Source: Hyalangium ruber
GTDB taxonomy: Bacteria; Myxococcota; Myxococcia; Myxococcales; Myxococcaceae
Length of the DNA: 64,000 nt
Reading direction: 5' to 3'
NCBI RefSeq assembly: GCF_034259325.1
Contig: NZ_JAXIVS010000003.1
Location: forward strand, 124,001 to 188,000
Shown here: one piece after another, positions 1-8,132 of the stretch
Numbering within the stretch: position 1 is the stretch's first letter
Layout: each line of letters begins with the position of its first letter
Position numbers and translations under genes: made by a program
Notes under the pieces: generated by a model
Database searches by the model: none
Told to the model about the DNA's origin: nothing
Seen by the model: only the letters and a program-made list of their open reading frames with translations

Positions 1-271
1 TCTCCTCCAGGAGCGGGCCGGGGTGACGCTCGCCCCAGGCGCCCTCGGTCCAGGTCTGCTCGGCCAGGTCCTCGTTGCGCGTGGTGAGGGCGATGGCGCG
101 CGCGCCCGTCAGCTCCAACAGCTTCGGGAAGCAGCGATCGAAGGTCTGCGTGAGGCTCTCGCGCTGTTTGAGGCTCTCCTCGAGCAGCTCATCCAGGGCA
201 CGGTGGAGCTGGCGCAGCGACCGGAGCTCCTCCAGCGAGGGCTCCGCGGGCAGCGGGTACGACGCTTTCAT
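1..271 (-). CDS. Partial CDS, N-terminus of a GAF-like sensor protein
   Basis: Only the first 90 codons lie in the window; the gene runs off the left edge. The ATG at 271 opens an uninterrupted frame with G/C-rich third positions. Residues about 12-45 are Leu/Glu-rich and likely helical (many LEEL/LDELLEE heptads). From about residue 48 the pattern 'FPKLLELTGARAIAL' resembles the start of a GAF domain. GAF domains bind small ligands and usually sit N-terminal to a kinase, cyclase, HD-GYP or transcription-activation module, but the output domain is outside the window, so no function is assigned. It is transcribed in the same direction as the HTTM gene, 102 bp downstream of that gene's stop codon. 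Confidence 0.6.
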   Translation of the reverse strand, partial: MKASYPLPAEPSLEELRSLRQLHRALDELLEESLKQRESLTQTFDRCFPKLLELTGARAIALTTRNEDLAEQTWTEGAWGERHPGPLLEE

Positions 272-373
272 GGGTCGAGGATGGCCCCGAACCGCCCGAC
301 CGGTCCGTCGCCACCCGCCTCCTTGCCCCCATCTTACGGGCAACCGCGCCGGAGGCCACGTCCTGCCCCCCGC

Positions 374-1783
374 TCAAGGCCCCCGGGCCAGGGTGGGACG
401 CAGGCGCACGGGCAGTGAAGCCGGCGCGGGAAGGATCCACGCCTTCGCGGCCAGCCCGTCCCGCTCCCGCGCGAGGTCCACCGAGGGATCGATGAAGACC
501 TCCGCCGGGCGGCCGTTGAGGGACACGCGCGCGTCGGCGTACACCTCGACGGGGCCCCGGCCCTTCGCCTCGTAGTCACGGGCGATGCGGTGGGCGAGCT
601 GCAGGATGAGATCGGGCTGTACCGACATCTCCCGCTCCTGCAGCCGGGTGAGGTACTGGTTGGGCGGCACGTGCCACTCCCTGCCCGTGCCCGGCTCCCG
701 AACCACGAAGGTGACGCTCCCGTTCTTCTCCCGGGCCATCACCCGCCACGAGAAGCGCATGCCCTGCTCGTGCCAGAGGACGTTGCCCTCGTAGAAGTGG
801 GTCCTCAAGGGGAGCACGAGCTGGACGAGCCCATAGGCCACCGCCACGCCCAGCGCGAGCCGGGCCTTCGGGCCCACGGCCACCACGGCAGGCGCGGGCT
901 CAGGCGCGCGGGCCCCTCCCGCTGGCAGGAGGCGCAGGCGCTCGCCCAGCCACCGCGGCCAAGCGGGGTCGAAGAAGACCAGCGCCGCGGTGACCATGAT
1001 GACGGGGAACATCCCGATCGGAAACAGCGCCAGGGTGGCCGCGTGGAACCCCACGACCACCACATACGCCAGGGGCCGCAACCTCCGCGTGAGCAGGAAG
1101 GCGACGATCGTCGTGTCGAAGAGGAACCCGCCCCAGGCGGCGGCGAACGCGACCCAGCGCTGCTCCAGCAGTGGCCCCACCAGGGGCAGGCTGGTGCGCG
1201 CCGACAGCCAGATACCCAGGGGCTGAGCGTGGATCAACCAGTCGGTGGTGAGCTTGGCCAGCCCAGCGAACACGTAGACGACGGCGACCTGGAAGCGCAG
1301 CAGGTACGTACACCAGGCCGGCAGCGTGTCGCGGCGCAGCGCCGGCTTTCGCCACGCATCCACCGAGAAGGCCCGGTGCGCCGGCACGAAGCACAGCAGC
1401 CCCGCCAACAGGCTCACCAGATAGTAGTGGTTGAGGTAGTTGGTGACGTCCACCAGCTGGACGTAGCTGAACAGCACGAAGAGCAGCGCGATGGCCACGC
1501 GGTAGTAGAGGCCCACCGCCACGCACAGGCCCAACACCGCCAACGCCGCGAAGACGACGTGGATCCACGGGGCGGGCAGCGCCGGCACCCAGCCGAAGCC
1601 CCAGTAGGTGAAGTGAACCTTCGGTCGCGCGAAGAAGTCGTCGATCCAGCCGTAGGCGAGGAAGCGCACGGCCGATACCGTCACCATCAGCCCGAACGCC
1701 ACCCGGAAGGCCACCAGCGCCGCGATGTCCCGCGGCGCCAGCAGGCGCTCCCAGAGGCCGGCGCGCGCCCGCACCTCAGTCAT
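374..1783 (-). CDS. HTTM-domain (vitamin K-dependent gamma-carboxylase-like) membrane protein
   Basis: 469-residue polytopic inner-membrane protein. Residues about 15-285 form the HTTM domain shared with eukaryotic gamma-glutamyl carboxylase (GGCX). Two family hallmarks are visible: an 'NHYYL' segment near residue 118 and 'GLAKLTTDWL' at about 174-183, where Lys177 aligns by eye with the catalytic-base lysine of GGCX. The C-terminal ~150 residues are a soluble region carrying a CO-dehydrogenase-independent sequence I do not recognise, after one more hydrophobic stretch at about 310. The ATG at 1783 overlaps the end of the imelysin-like gene by 8 bp and has GGAAGGGGA upstream, so the two are translationally coupled. 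Bacterial HTTM proteins are largely uncharacterised; coupling to an imelysin gene in an apparently Fur-controlled unit suggests a role in metal acquisition or in modifying a secreted protein. The family call is confident; the activity is unknown. Confidence 0.85.
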   Translation of the reverse strand: MTEVRARAGLWERLLAPRDIAALVAFRVAFGLMVTVSAVRFLAYGWIDDFFARPKVHFTYWGFGWVPALPAPWIHVVFAALAVLGLCVAVGLYYRVAIALLFVLFSYVQLVDVTNYLNHYYLVSLLAGLLCFVPAHRAFSVDAWRKPALRRDTLPAWCTYLLRFQVAVVYVFAGLAKLTTDWLIHAQPLGIWLSARTSLPLVGPLLEQRWVAFAAAWGGFLFDTTIVAFLLTRRLRPLAYVVVVGFHAATLALFPIGMFPVIMVTAALVFFDPAWPRWLGERLRLLPAGGARAPEPAPAVVAVGPKARLALGVAVAYGLVQLVLPLRTHFYEGNVLWHEQGMRFSWRVMAREKNGSVTFVVREPGTGREWHVPPNQYLTRLQEREMSVQPDLILQLAHRIARDYEAKGRGPVEVYADARVSLNGRPAEVFIDPSVDLARERDGLAAKAWILPAPASLPVRLRPTLARGP

Positions 1784-3002
1784 TGTCCCCTTCCACCGTC
1801 TGGGGCAGCTCCAGGTCGAGCACGGTGACCAGCTCGGTCTTCAGCACGTCCGTCATGCCCTTGACCCCGTCATAGAGCGCGCGGACCGAGGCCTTGTCCT
1901 GGTCCAGGGCCTGCACGAGATCGGACTCGTTCACGGCCTCCAGCGCGGCCTGGGCCGCCGCCCCTCGCTCATGCAGCTTCGTCGCCAGTGCCTCGGAGCC
2001 CACCGCCACCAGCAGATCATCGAACGCCACCCCCGAGAAGTCCGGGCCGCACCCCTCCATCACCCGGCGGTAGCCCACCAGGTTGGAGCGCACGTTGGCC
2101 TTCGAGCGGGCCGCGAATTGCGACTCCAGGTACTCCGGACACGTGTCGCCGTCGCAGTCCCGGAGCCCCAGCGGCCGCGCGAGCTTCGTGTCCTTGACCG
2201 TCTGCTCCACGTAGAAGAGCGCGTCGCTCACCGAGTTCAGCCCCGCCTGGCTCGTCGCGTACACGGTGTTGCCCGGGCCGGCCGTCTCCAGCGTCTTCGC
2301 GAAGTCGCCCTTGCCCGGCTCCCACGCCTCCGTGAGCTGCACGGCGCGGCGGTGGACGTCCTCCGCCGCCGCCGCCGCATAGGCCCGCTTGCGCGCCTGC
2401 TTCTCCTCGGTGGAGAGCGCCGCCCAGGTGCCTCCCGACACGATGGGCGAAGTGGGCCCGCACGCGGTGTCCGTCCCCTCATAGAAGAGCAGGTACTCGA
2501 CGGCGTAGAGCCCTCGGCGGCTGATGAGCGAGTTGGGGAAGTCCTGCGACTCGTAGCTTCGCGAGACGAGCTGCTCCTCGATGGCGCAGCGGCTCACCAG
2601 GGGCCAGGAGTAGATGTTGTCACGCAGCTCCGCGCCGCCCGGCATGCTCCGCGGGGCCGCAGGCCCCACCTGCATCGTCTCGAGGATCTGCCACGCGTCC
2701 ATGGCGCGGTGGTACGCCGCGCGCGCCGCATTGCGCGTGCTGTCCCCAGGCTGAGCCGCCAGGGCCGCCGTGGCCGTCTCCAGCTCCGCGGCCACCTGCT
2801 GGAAGTCCCGCGCGCTCGTCACCACGCACGCTCCGAACGCGCCCAGCAGCGCCGTCCGCGTCGCCTGGACCTCGCCTCCTGGCTCCGGCGTGGGGGTCGG
2901 CTTCGTCTCCTTACAGCCCCCCAGCCCCGCCAGCGCCACGACAGCCCATACGCTCACACCGGAGCGCCAGCCCCGCTTCCAATCCAACCTCGAGCTTCTC
3001 AT
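1776..3002 (-). CDS. Imelysin-like (M75 family) lipoprotein
   Basis: 408 residues. Residues 1-30 form a lipoprotein signal peptide ending LAGLGGC (Cys30), followed by a Pro/Thr linker. The rest matches imelysin/IrpA-type helical-bundle proteins, which are iron-regulated surface or periplasmic proteins: 'DAWQILETMQVGP' (about 102-114), 'LRDNIYSWPL' (about 126-135) and 'GLYAVEYLLF' (164-173). The family motif GxHxxE is altered: Tyr166 replaces the His (G-L-Y-A-V-E). No Shine-Dalgarno sequence precedes the ATG; a candidate promoter places the transcript start at or next to the ATG, so translation may be leaderless. Its stop overlaps the HTTM start by 8 bp, making a two-gene operon divergent from the delta-60 lipoprotein/TonB receptor pair. 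The likely role is in iron uptake at the cell envelope; peptidase activity has not been shown for most of the family. Confidence 0.88.
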   Translation of the reverse strand: MRSSRLDWKRGWRSGVSVWAVVALAGLGGCKETKPTPTPEPGGEVQATRTALLGAFGACVVTSARDFQQVAAELETATAALAAQPGDSTRNAARAAYHRAMDAWQILETMQVGPAAPRSMPGGAELRDNIYSWPLVSRCAIEEQLVSRSYESQDFPNSLISRRGLYAVEYLLFYEGTDTACGPTSPIVSGGTWAALSTEEKQARKRAYAAAAAEDVHRRAVQLTEAWEPGKGDFAKTLETAGPGNTVYATSQAGLNSVSDALFYVEQTVKDTKLARPLGLRDCDGDTCPEYLESQFAARSKANVRSNLVGYRRVMEGCGPDFSGVAFDDLLVAVGSEALATKLHERGAAAQAALEAVNESDLVQALDQDKASVRALYDGVKGMTDVLKTELVTVLDLELPQTVEGDND

Positions 3003-3010
3003 GAGCCCGT

Positions 3011-3039
3011 TGAGTATCAGCCGACTTTGCGACTGACAA
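3011..3039 (-). promoter_or_regulatory. Candidate sigma-70 promoter of the imelysin-HTTM operon
   Basis: Reading the minus strand, TTGTCA (3039-3034), a 17-bp spacer and TACTCA (3016-3011) resemble -35 and -10 elements. Only 8 bp separate the -10 from the ATG at 3002, so transcription would begin at or within a base or two of the start codon. That fits the lack of a ribosome-binding site and predicts a leaderless mRNA. The Fur-like box overlaps the -35. Confidence 0.4.
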
Positions 3040-3049
3040 CCATTATCAA
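3033..3049. promoter_or_regulatory. Fur-like operator, imelysin side
   Basis: CTGACAACCATTATCAA contains the interrupted palindrome TGACAA-CCA-TTATCA. It matches the second box at 3128-3146 at most positions and resembles Fur boxes (GATAATGATAATCATTATC type). It overlaps the candidate -35 of the imelysin promoter, as expected for iron-dependent repression. Binding by Fur is inferred. Confidence 0.6.
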
Positions 3050-3127
3050 AACGTCTCAAAGGTCTCAGCCGGCCCCTGGCTGCCTTGACTATCCGAGCGT
3101 GGCGGGTTACCACGCGCCCGCCCTGAA

Positions 3128-3146
3128 ATTGACAATCGTTATCAAT
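3128..3146. promoter_or_regulatory. Fur-like operator, TonB-receptor side
   Basis: ATTGACAATCGTTATCAAT is a 19-bp interrupted palindrome (8-bp arms, one mismatched pair, 3-bp centre) closely resembling Fur-family boxes. It lies 31-49 bp upstream of the delta-60 lipoprotein start and overlaps the candidate -35 TTGACA (3129-3134). Together with the box at 3033-3049 it would let one iron-sensing repressor control both divergent operons. Confidence 0.68.
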
Positions 3147-3159
3147 TTCAGACTTTAAA
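3129..3159 (+). promoter_or_regulatory. Candidate promoter of the delta-60 lipoprotein-TonB receptor operon
   Basis: A perfect -35 hexamer TTGACA (3129-3134) is followed 18-19 bp later by the AT-rich CTTTAAA (3153-3159), a loose -10. The region is notably AT-rich compared with the rest of the window. The -35 sits inside the Fur-like palindrome. Confidence 0.45.
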
Positions 3160-3176
3160 TGAGGGGAAAGACAGTC

Positions 3177-4664
3177 ATGAAGAACGAGGCGGAGTATCGG
3201 GGTCTGCGGACCACCCTGGTGGGCGCGACGGTGTTGGCGCTCTCCCTGGCGCTCATGGGCGGCTGCGGCGATGACACGATCGTGGATCCGCCCGAGAAGC
3301 CGACGGAGAACGACGCGGGCACCCAGGTGCCGGACGCCGGCACGGGCGGCAACGACGGCGGTACGACGCCGGATGCTGGAACGGCGCCGCTGGACAGCGA
3401 GTTCGCCGTGGCCCGCCTCAACAGCGACGGCACCTCGGATACGACCTTCGGCTCCAACGGCGTGGCCCGCCTCGACCTGGGCCCGAGCACCACGGGCGTG
3501 CGTGAGGTCCTCTGGAGCATGGCGCGCGACTCCTCGGATCGCCTCGTGCTGTTCGGCTCGCGCAAGGGCACCGGCGAGCGCGTGGACGCCGACCGCGTCA
3601 CCGTGCGCCTGAGCAAGGATGGCGCCCTGGACACGGCCTTCGCCACCGACGGCGTGTTCACCCTCAACATCGCCAACCTGGCCGACAACCCCCGCCACGG
3701 CATCGTCCAGCCGGACGGGAAGATCGTCTCCTCGGGCTACACCGCCCAGCCCACGGGTGTGGGCAGCCAGACCGCCAATCGCATCGTCCTGGCCCGCCTG
3801 GGGGATGACGGCAAGCTGGACAACTCCTTCGGCTCCAAGGGCCTGGTGAACTCCAACCCGCTGCAGCCCGCCGACCCGGTCAACACCGAGTGGGGCTTCG
3901 CCGAGGCCTACTCCGTGGGGCTGCAGGACGACAAGTACGTCACCGCGGGCTACTGCCGCATCACGGCCACCAGCACGGGCGTGGACCTGTGCTCCTTCCG
4001 CTACACCTCCACGGGCCAGTTCGACACCACCTGGGGCACCAACGGCTTCGTCACGCTGGACCTGATCAGCGACAACGATCGGGCGCGCAACATGGCCGTC
4101 CTGCCGGACGGGCGCGTGTTCATCGCCGGCAGCGGCACCCCGGCGTCGCAGAACATCGACGCCCTGGCGATGCTGCTCCAGCGCGATGGCGCCCGGGACA
4201 CCACCTTCGCTCCGGAGGGCTACAAGCTCTACAGCTTCGGCCGTCCGGATGACGCCTTCTTCGGCGCGGCGGCCTCGGCCGATGGCAACTGGGTCGCCGC
4301 GGCGGGCCACCGGGCCGGCGGCACCGAGGACGAGGACTCCACCCTGCTGCTGATCCCCACGGGCGGCAGCGGCGCCGAGTTCGCCCAGCCCATGCCCAGC
4401 TCCGAGACGGCCAATGACCGCTTCCTGGCCGTCACCTTCGATGGCAACGGCAAGGTGGTCGCGTCGGGCTACGTCACGGAGAACGGGGACAACCGCATGG
4501 TGGTGGCGCGCTTCAACACGGACGGTACGCGCGACACGACCTTCGGAACCGGCGGCATCGTGACGCTCAACCTCGTGCCGGGCGGTACGGAAGAGTCCGC
4601 ACGCGCAGTGGTGGTCCAGTCCGACGGAAAGATCGTGGTGGCTGGCACCGTCGAGAAGAAGTAA
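3177..4664 (+). CDS. Delta-60-repeat surface lipoprotein
   Basis: 495 residues from the ATG at 3177, preferred over the in-frame ATG at 3159 because GAGGGG lies about 9 bp upstream. The signal peptide ends in a lipobox (ALMGGC) followed by an Asp/Ala/Thr/Gly-rich linker typical of myxobacterial surface lipoproteins. The rest is at least six repeats of the delta-60 type, each ending like 'DGTSDTTFGSNGV', 'DGALDTAFATDGV', 'DGKLDNSFGSKGL', 'TGQFDTTWGTNGF', 'DGARDTTFAPEGY' and 'DGTRDTTFGTGGI'; such repeats form beta-propeller-like folds. It lies 45 bp upstream of the TonB receptor and downstream of a Fur-like box. A surface partner for the receptor (ligand capture) is plausible, but no ligand can be read from the sequence. 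Confidence 0.88.
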   Translation: MKNEAEYRGLRTTLVGATVLALSLALMGGCGDDTIVDPPEKPTENDAGTQVPDAGTGGNDGGTTPDAGTAPLDSEFAVARLNSDGTSDTTFGSNGVARLDLGPSTTGVREVLWSMARDSSDRLVLFGSRKGTGERVDADRVTVRLSKDGALDTAFATDGVFTLNIANLADNPRHGIVQPDGKIVSSGYTAQPTGVGSQTANRIVLARLGDDGKLDNSFGSKGLVNSNPLQPADPVNTEWGFAEAYSVGLQDDKYVTAGYCRITATSTGVDLCSFRYTSTGQFDTTWGTNGFVTLDLISDNDRARNMAVLPDGRVFIAGSGTPASQNIDALAMLLQRDGARDTTFAPEGYKLYSFGRPDDAFFGAAASADGNWVAAAGHRAGGTEDEDSTLLLIPTGGSGAEFAQPMPSSETANDRFLAVTFDGNGKVVASGYVTENGDNRMVVARFNTDGTRDTTFGTGGIVTLNLVPGGTEESARAVVVQSDGKIVVAGTVEKK

Positions 4665-4709
4665 TCGAACCGCCCGCCGCCAAGGCGGGTGAAGCAGGGA
4701 GGAGCAGCT

Positions 4710-7127
4710 TTGTCGAACGACGCACGCAGGTGGGCGGCGGCCGCGGCGATGGTGTTCGCCATCGCGGTGGAGGCAGCCGCTCAGTCCCCAGAGCCCGCGG
4801 TGGGAGCGCCCCCTGCGGGCGCGGAAGCTCCTCCCTCCCCGCCGCTGGCGCCCGAGGCTGCCCCTCCTCCCACGGAGGGCAGCGTGCCACCGGCGGCCGA
4901 GCCCTCGGTCGCCGTGCCTCCGGCTCCCACGCCTCAGCCGCCCGAGACCGCGCTGCCCGCGCCGGCCTCGGAGCCGGTGAGTCCCACCCCAGCGCAGGAG
5001 CCCGCGAGCCCCGTGCCCGCGGCGCCCGAGGAGGCCCAGAAGAAGTTCGAGAGCGTGGTGGTGGGCACCTCGGAGACTCGCACCAGCGGCTCGGTCCACG
5101 TGCTCAAGTCGAGCAAGCTCGAGCGCTACGAGCTGGATGATCCCCAGGCCATCCTGCAGTCGGTGCCCGGCGTCTACGGGCGCGGCGAGGACGGCTTCGG
5201 TCTGCGGCCCAACGTGGGCCTGCGGGGCGTCAACCCCGATCGCAGCAAGAAGGTGACGCTCCTAGAGGACGGAGTCCTCTTCGGGCCCGCTCCCTACTCC
5301 GCGCCGGCGGCGTACTACTTCCCGCTGATGACGCGCATGCAGTCGGTGCGCGTGCTCAAGGGCCCCTCGGCCATCCAGCACGGCCCGCAGACCGTGGGCG
5401 GCTCGGTGGAGTTCATCACCCGGGACATCCCCGCCGAGGAGGAGTTCGGCGTGGACTTGAGCGGCGGCCAGTACCTGTCCGGCAAGTTCCACGGCCACTA
5501 CGGGGCGAGCACCGAGTCCTCCGGCTTCCTGCTGGAGGGGGTGCATCTGCGCAGCAACGGCTTCAAGGAGCTCGACGAGGGCGGCCATACGGGCTTCCGC
5601 CGCAACGAGTGGATGATGAAGGCCCGCCACCAGTTCGACTCCGAGGGCGAGTTCCGCCACGGCCTCCAGCTCAAGCTGGGCTACTCGGACGAGGCCTCCA
5701 ACGAGACGTACCTGGGCCTGAGCGACGCGGACTTCGCGCAGAACCCGCTGCGCCGCTATGGGGCCAGCCGAATGGACCACATGGCGTGGCACCGCACCCA
5801 GGTCGTCCTCAGCCACCAGCTCGACGCGGGCGCGCTGGCGGTGACGACCTCGGCCTACCGGCACGACTTCCACCGCATCTGGCGCAAGGTCAACCGCTTC
5901 GCCGGCGTGGACGTCGCCAGCGTGCTGGCCGACCCCACCAGCGCACGCAACTCCATCTACTACGGCGTGCTCACCGGGCAGATCGACGCCTCGACGCCGC
6001 AGGAGACGCTGCTGATCGGCCCCAACAACCGCACCTTCGTCTCGCAGGGGCTCCAGAGCATCGGGCGCTGGAGCACGAAGACGGGCGCCCTGAGCCACAA
6101 CCTGGAGTTCGGCGCGCGCTACCACTTCGACAGCATCGAGCGGCTCCACACGGAGGATGGCTTCCGGATGGTGGGCGGCAGGCTCGTGTCGGACGGCGAG
6201 CAGACGGCGACGACGGCCAACAACATGGACTCGACGCACGCGGTGGCGCTGCACGTCATCGACGCGGTGTCCTGGGGCCCGCTGGTGGTGACGCCGGGCG
6301 TGCGGCTCGAGGTGGTGCGCTCGCGCTCCGTGGACCGGCTCGCGGGCGTGGCGCAGGACGGCTCGCTCGAGGCCCTCATGCCCGGGCTCGGTGTCTATGG
6401 CGGCCTGACCCACTCCCTGGGCCTCTTCGCGGGAGTACACCGTGGCTTCTCGCCGCCCGCGCCGGGACAGTCCGGAGAGGTCGGCCCCGAGCGCAGCATC
6501 AACTACGAGGCGGGCGCCCGGTGGACGCGCAGCGGCGAGCGCGTCGAGGTGGTGGGCTTCCTCAACGACTATTCGAACCTGACGGACGTCTGCACCTTCT
6601 CCAACGGGTGCCTCAACGACAACCTGGACCGGCAGATTGACGCAGGCGAGGCCCGCATCCAGGGCCTGGAGGCCTTCGCGGAGAAGACCTTCCGCCCGGG
6701 CGGTGGGGTGACGTTCCCCCTGTCGGTGGCCTACACCTTCACCCAGACGGAGCTGCTGGAGAGCTTCCGCTCGGCGGACCCGCAGTACGGCACGGTGGAG
6801 GCGGGCGATGAGATGCCCTACGTGCCCCAGCACCAGCTCTTCGCCTCCGCGGGCGTGGAGTCCGCGTTCGGCGGCGTCTTCCTGACCGCCACCTTCCTCG
6901 ACACCATGCGCGAGGAGGCGGGCCAGGGCGAGGCGGCCGCCGGCGAGAAGACCGAGGCGCTGCTGACGTTCGACCTGAACGCGAGCTGGAGCTTCTCGAA
7001 GAACGCCCACCTCTACCTGAGCGCTCGCAACCTGCTCGACAACCAGGCCATCGTCTCCCGCCGGCCCTATGGCGCCCGGCCGAACGCGCCGCGCACCGTG
7101 CTGGTGGGGCTGAAGTACTCGCTCTAG
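4710..7127 (+). CDS. FecA-like TonB-dependent outer-membrane receptor
   Basis: 805 residues if translation starts at the TTG at 4710, which has GGAGGAG (4698-4704) just upstream; a GTG at 4689 is in frame but has no such site. Order: signal peptide (cleavage near 'EAAAQ-SPE'), a Pro/Ala-rich spacer of roughly 85 residues, then the plug domain starting near '[12 protein letters not shown]' with '[19 protein letters not shown]' and '[19 protein letters not shown]', then a 22-strand-type barrel ending at 'GLKYSL'. The plug is most like ferric-citrate receptor FecA, but the N-terminal signalling (STN) domain is absent and no FecI/FecR genes are adjacent, so regulation is probably only through the Fur-like site upstream. 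The substrate is likely a ferric complex, from the FecA resemblance and the operator. The stop codon overlaps the convergent phosphoesterase stop within CTAG. Confidence 0.9.
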   Translation: MSNDARRWAAAAAMVFAIAVEAAAQSPEPAVGAPPAGAEAPPSPPLAPEAAPPPTEGSVPPAAEPSVAVPPAPTPQPPETALPAPASEPVSPTPAQEPASPVPAAPEEAQKKFESVVVGTSETRTSGSVHVLKSSKLERYELDDPQAILQSVPGVYGRGEDGFGLRPNVGLRGVNPDRSKKVTLLEDGVLFGPAPYSAPAAYYFPLMTRMQSVRVLKGPSAIQHGPQTVGGSVEFITRDIPAEEEFGVDLSGGQYLSGKFHGHYGASTESSGFLLEGVHLRSNGFKELDEGGHTGFRRNEWMMKARHQFDSEGEFRHGLQLKLGYSDEASNETYLGLSDADFAQNPLRRYGASRMDHMAWHRTQVVLSHQLDAGALAVTTSAYRHDFHRIWRKVNRFAGVDVASVLADPTSARNSIYYGVLTGQIDASTPQETLLIGPNNRTFVSQGLQSIGRWSTKTGALSHNLEFGARYHFDSIERLHTEDGFRMVGGRLVSDGEQTATTANNMDSTHAVALHVIDAVSWGPLVVTPGVRLEVVRSRSVDRLAGVAQDGSLEALMPGLGVYGGLTHSLGLFAGVHRGFSPPAPGQSGEVGPERSINYEAGARWTRSGERVEVVGFLNDYSNLTDVCTFSNGCLNDNLDRQIDAGEARIQGLEAFAEKTFRPGGGVTFPLSVAYTFTQTELLESFRSADPQYGTVEAGDEMPYVPQHQLFASAGVESAFGGVFLTATFLDTMREEAGQGEAAAGEKTEALLTFDLNASWSFSKNAHLYLSARNLLDNQAIVSRRPYGARPNAPRTVLVGLKYSL

Positions 7128-7984
7128 GCCCGTGCCCCAGGCACGTGCTTCTGGCCACCCACCACCTGACCGCCCGCCACTTCGATGAGCCAGTAGCCCT
7201 CGCGGCCGGCCATGGTGGAGGAGCCCGCGCCGAAGATGTGCGGGCGCTCGTGGGTGGCCGGGTGGTGGTAGCGGTGGTGGATGTGGCCGTGGAGCACGGC
7301 GTAGCGCTCGCCCGGGATGAGCTTGAAGAGCGCCTCCGCGTCTCGCAGCCCGTGCAACTTGGAGTCGGGCCGCCCGCGATGCGTCAGGGGCGCGTGATGC
7401 ACCACCACCAGGAGCGCCCGGCCCGCGAGCCTTGGATCCCGGGTGATGGCCTCCAGCCCCTCGAGCTGCTTCGGGCCGATGAAGCCGCTGGCGATGCCTG
7501 GCACGACAGGCACCCGCGCCGAGAGCAGCCCTACCACCGCGGCCTCCTCACCCACCTTGCGGACGAAGGGGAAGGCACCCTCCCGGCAGTGCTCGGGGGT
7601 ATCGCTCGCCAGCAGGTGACCGAAGTAGCGCTCGAAGCGCCGGCTGCGTTGGCTGCCCGGCGTGTAGACGTCGTGGTTGCCCGGGATGACGGTGCAGCGG
7701 CGCGGGTCCTCCACCAGCTCTCCGAGCGCGTCGCGCGCGCCCTGGAATTCGCTCTCCAAGGCGTAGGCGGTGAGGTCTCCCGAGAGGATGAAGTGGTCCG
7801 CGGCGTGCTTCCGCGACTCGTGCGCGATGGTGGCGAGCGTCTGGGCGGCGTGTCGGTAGGCGCGGGCCCGGCCCCCCACGGTCAGCTCCGCCAGGGCGAC
7901 CCAGCGGCGCCAGCCCAGCCGCAGCAACGGCTGCGCGAAGTAGTCGGCGGTGATGTGGACGTCGGAGCAGTGGACGAAGCGCAT
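7124..7984 (-). CDS. Calcineurin-like metallophosphoesterase
   Basis: 286 residues from the ATG at 7984 (GAGAGA upstream). The longer open frame to 8482 is rejected because homology-like sequence begins at 'MRFVHCSDVH'. The metallophosphoesterase signature blocks are all present in order: D-x-H (SDVHI, residues 7-11), GDLT near 85, GNHDVY near 118 (GNHD/E), a His in 'VVHHAPLTHRG' near 207, and the C-terminal GHIHHRYHH near 249. These ligate a two-metal centre that hydrolyses phosphoesters; the substrate cannot be inferred. No signal peptide, so cytoplasmic. It is convergent with the TonB receptor, sharing the palindromic CTAG in which both stop codons lie. Confidence 0.9.
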   Translation of the reverse strand: MRFVHCSDVHITADYFAQPLLRLGWRRWVALAELTVGGRARAYRHAAQTLATIAHESRKHAADHFILSGDLTAYALESEFQGARDALGELVEDPRRCTVIPGNHDVYTPGSQRSRRFERYFGHLLASDTPEHCREGAFPFVRKVGEEAAVVGLLSARVPVVPGIASGFIGPKQLEGLEAITRDPRLAGRALLVVVHHAPLTHRGRPDSKLHGLRDAEALFKLIPGERYAVLHGHIHHRYHHPATHERPHIFGAGSSTMAGREGYWLIEVAGGQVVGGQKHVPGARA

Positions 7985-8093
7985 CGGATCTCTCGGTGGC
8001 GGCAGGCTCGTAATCCCTCCCCGCGAGCAGGGCAACAAGGACTTCGGGAAGACGGTGCCCTGATGCCAGCGCTCTCGGGCGGCGCTCCTGCTC

Positions 8094-8117
8094 AACCTGT
8101 CTGACGTCGGACAGGTT
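8094..8117. repeat. Palindromic element, copy 1 of a dispersed family
   Basis: Near-perfect 24-bp palindrome with outer arms AACCTGTC / GACAGGTT around a TGACGTCG centre (22 of 24 positions symmetrical). It lies 16 bp upstream of the PEGA protein start and between two divergent genes. The bases just before it (GGCGGCGCTCCTGC) are also found just before the related palindrome at 47857-47889, so the repeated unit is longer than the palindrome. Confidence 0.6.
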
Positions 8118-8132
8118 AGTGTGCGGTCCACC

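Noticed and set aside
3003-5099. Upstream extension of the imelysin frame into a 1107-codon frame
   Set aside because: The extension lies antisense to the delta-60 lipoprotein and TonB receptor start; the signal peptide and lipobox place the real start at 3002.
5262-7010. Minus-strand open frame of 582 codons
   Set aside because: Antisense shadow of the TonB receptor barrel.
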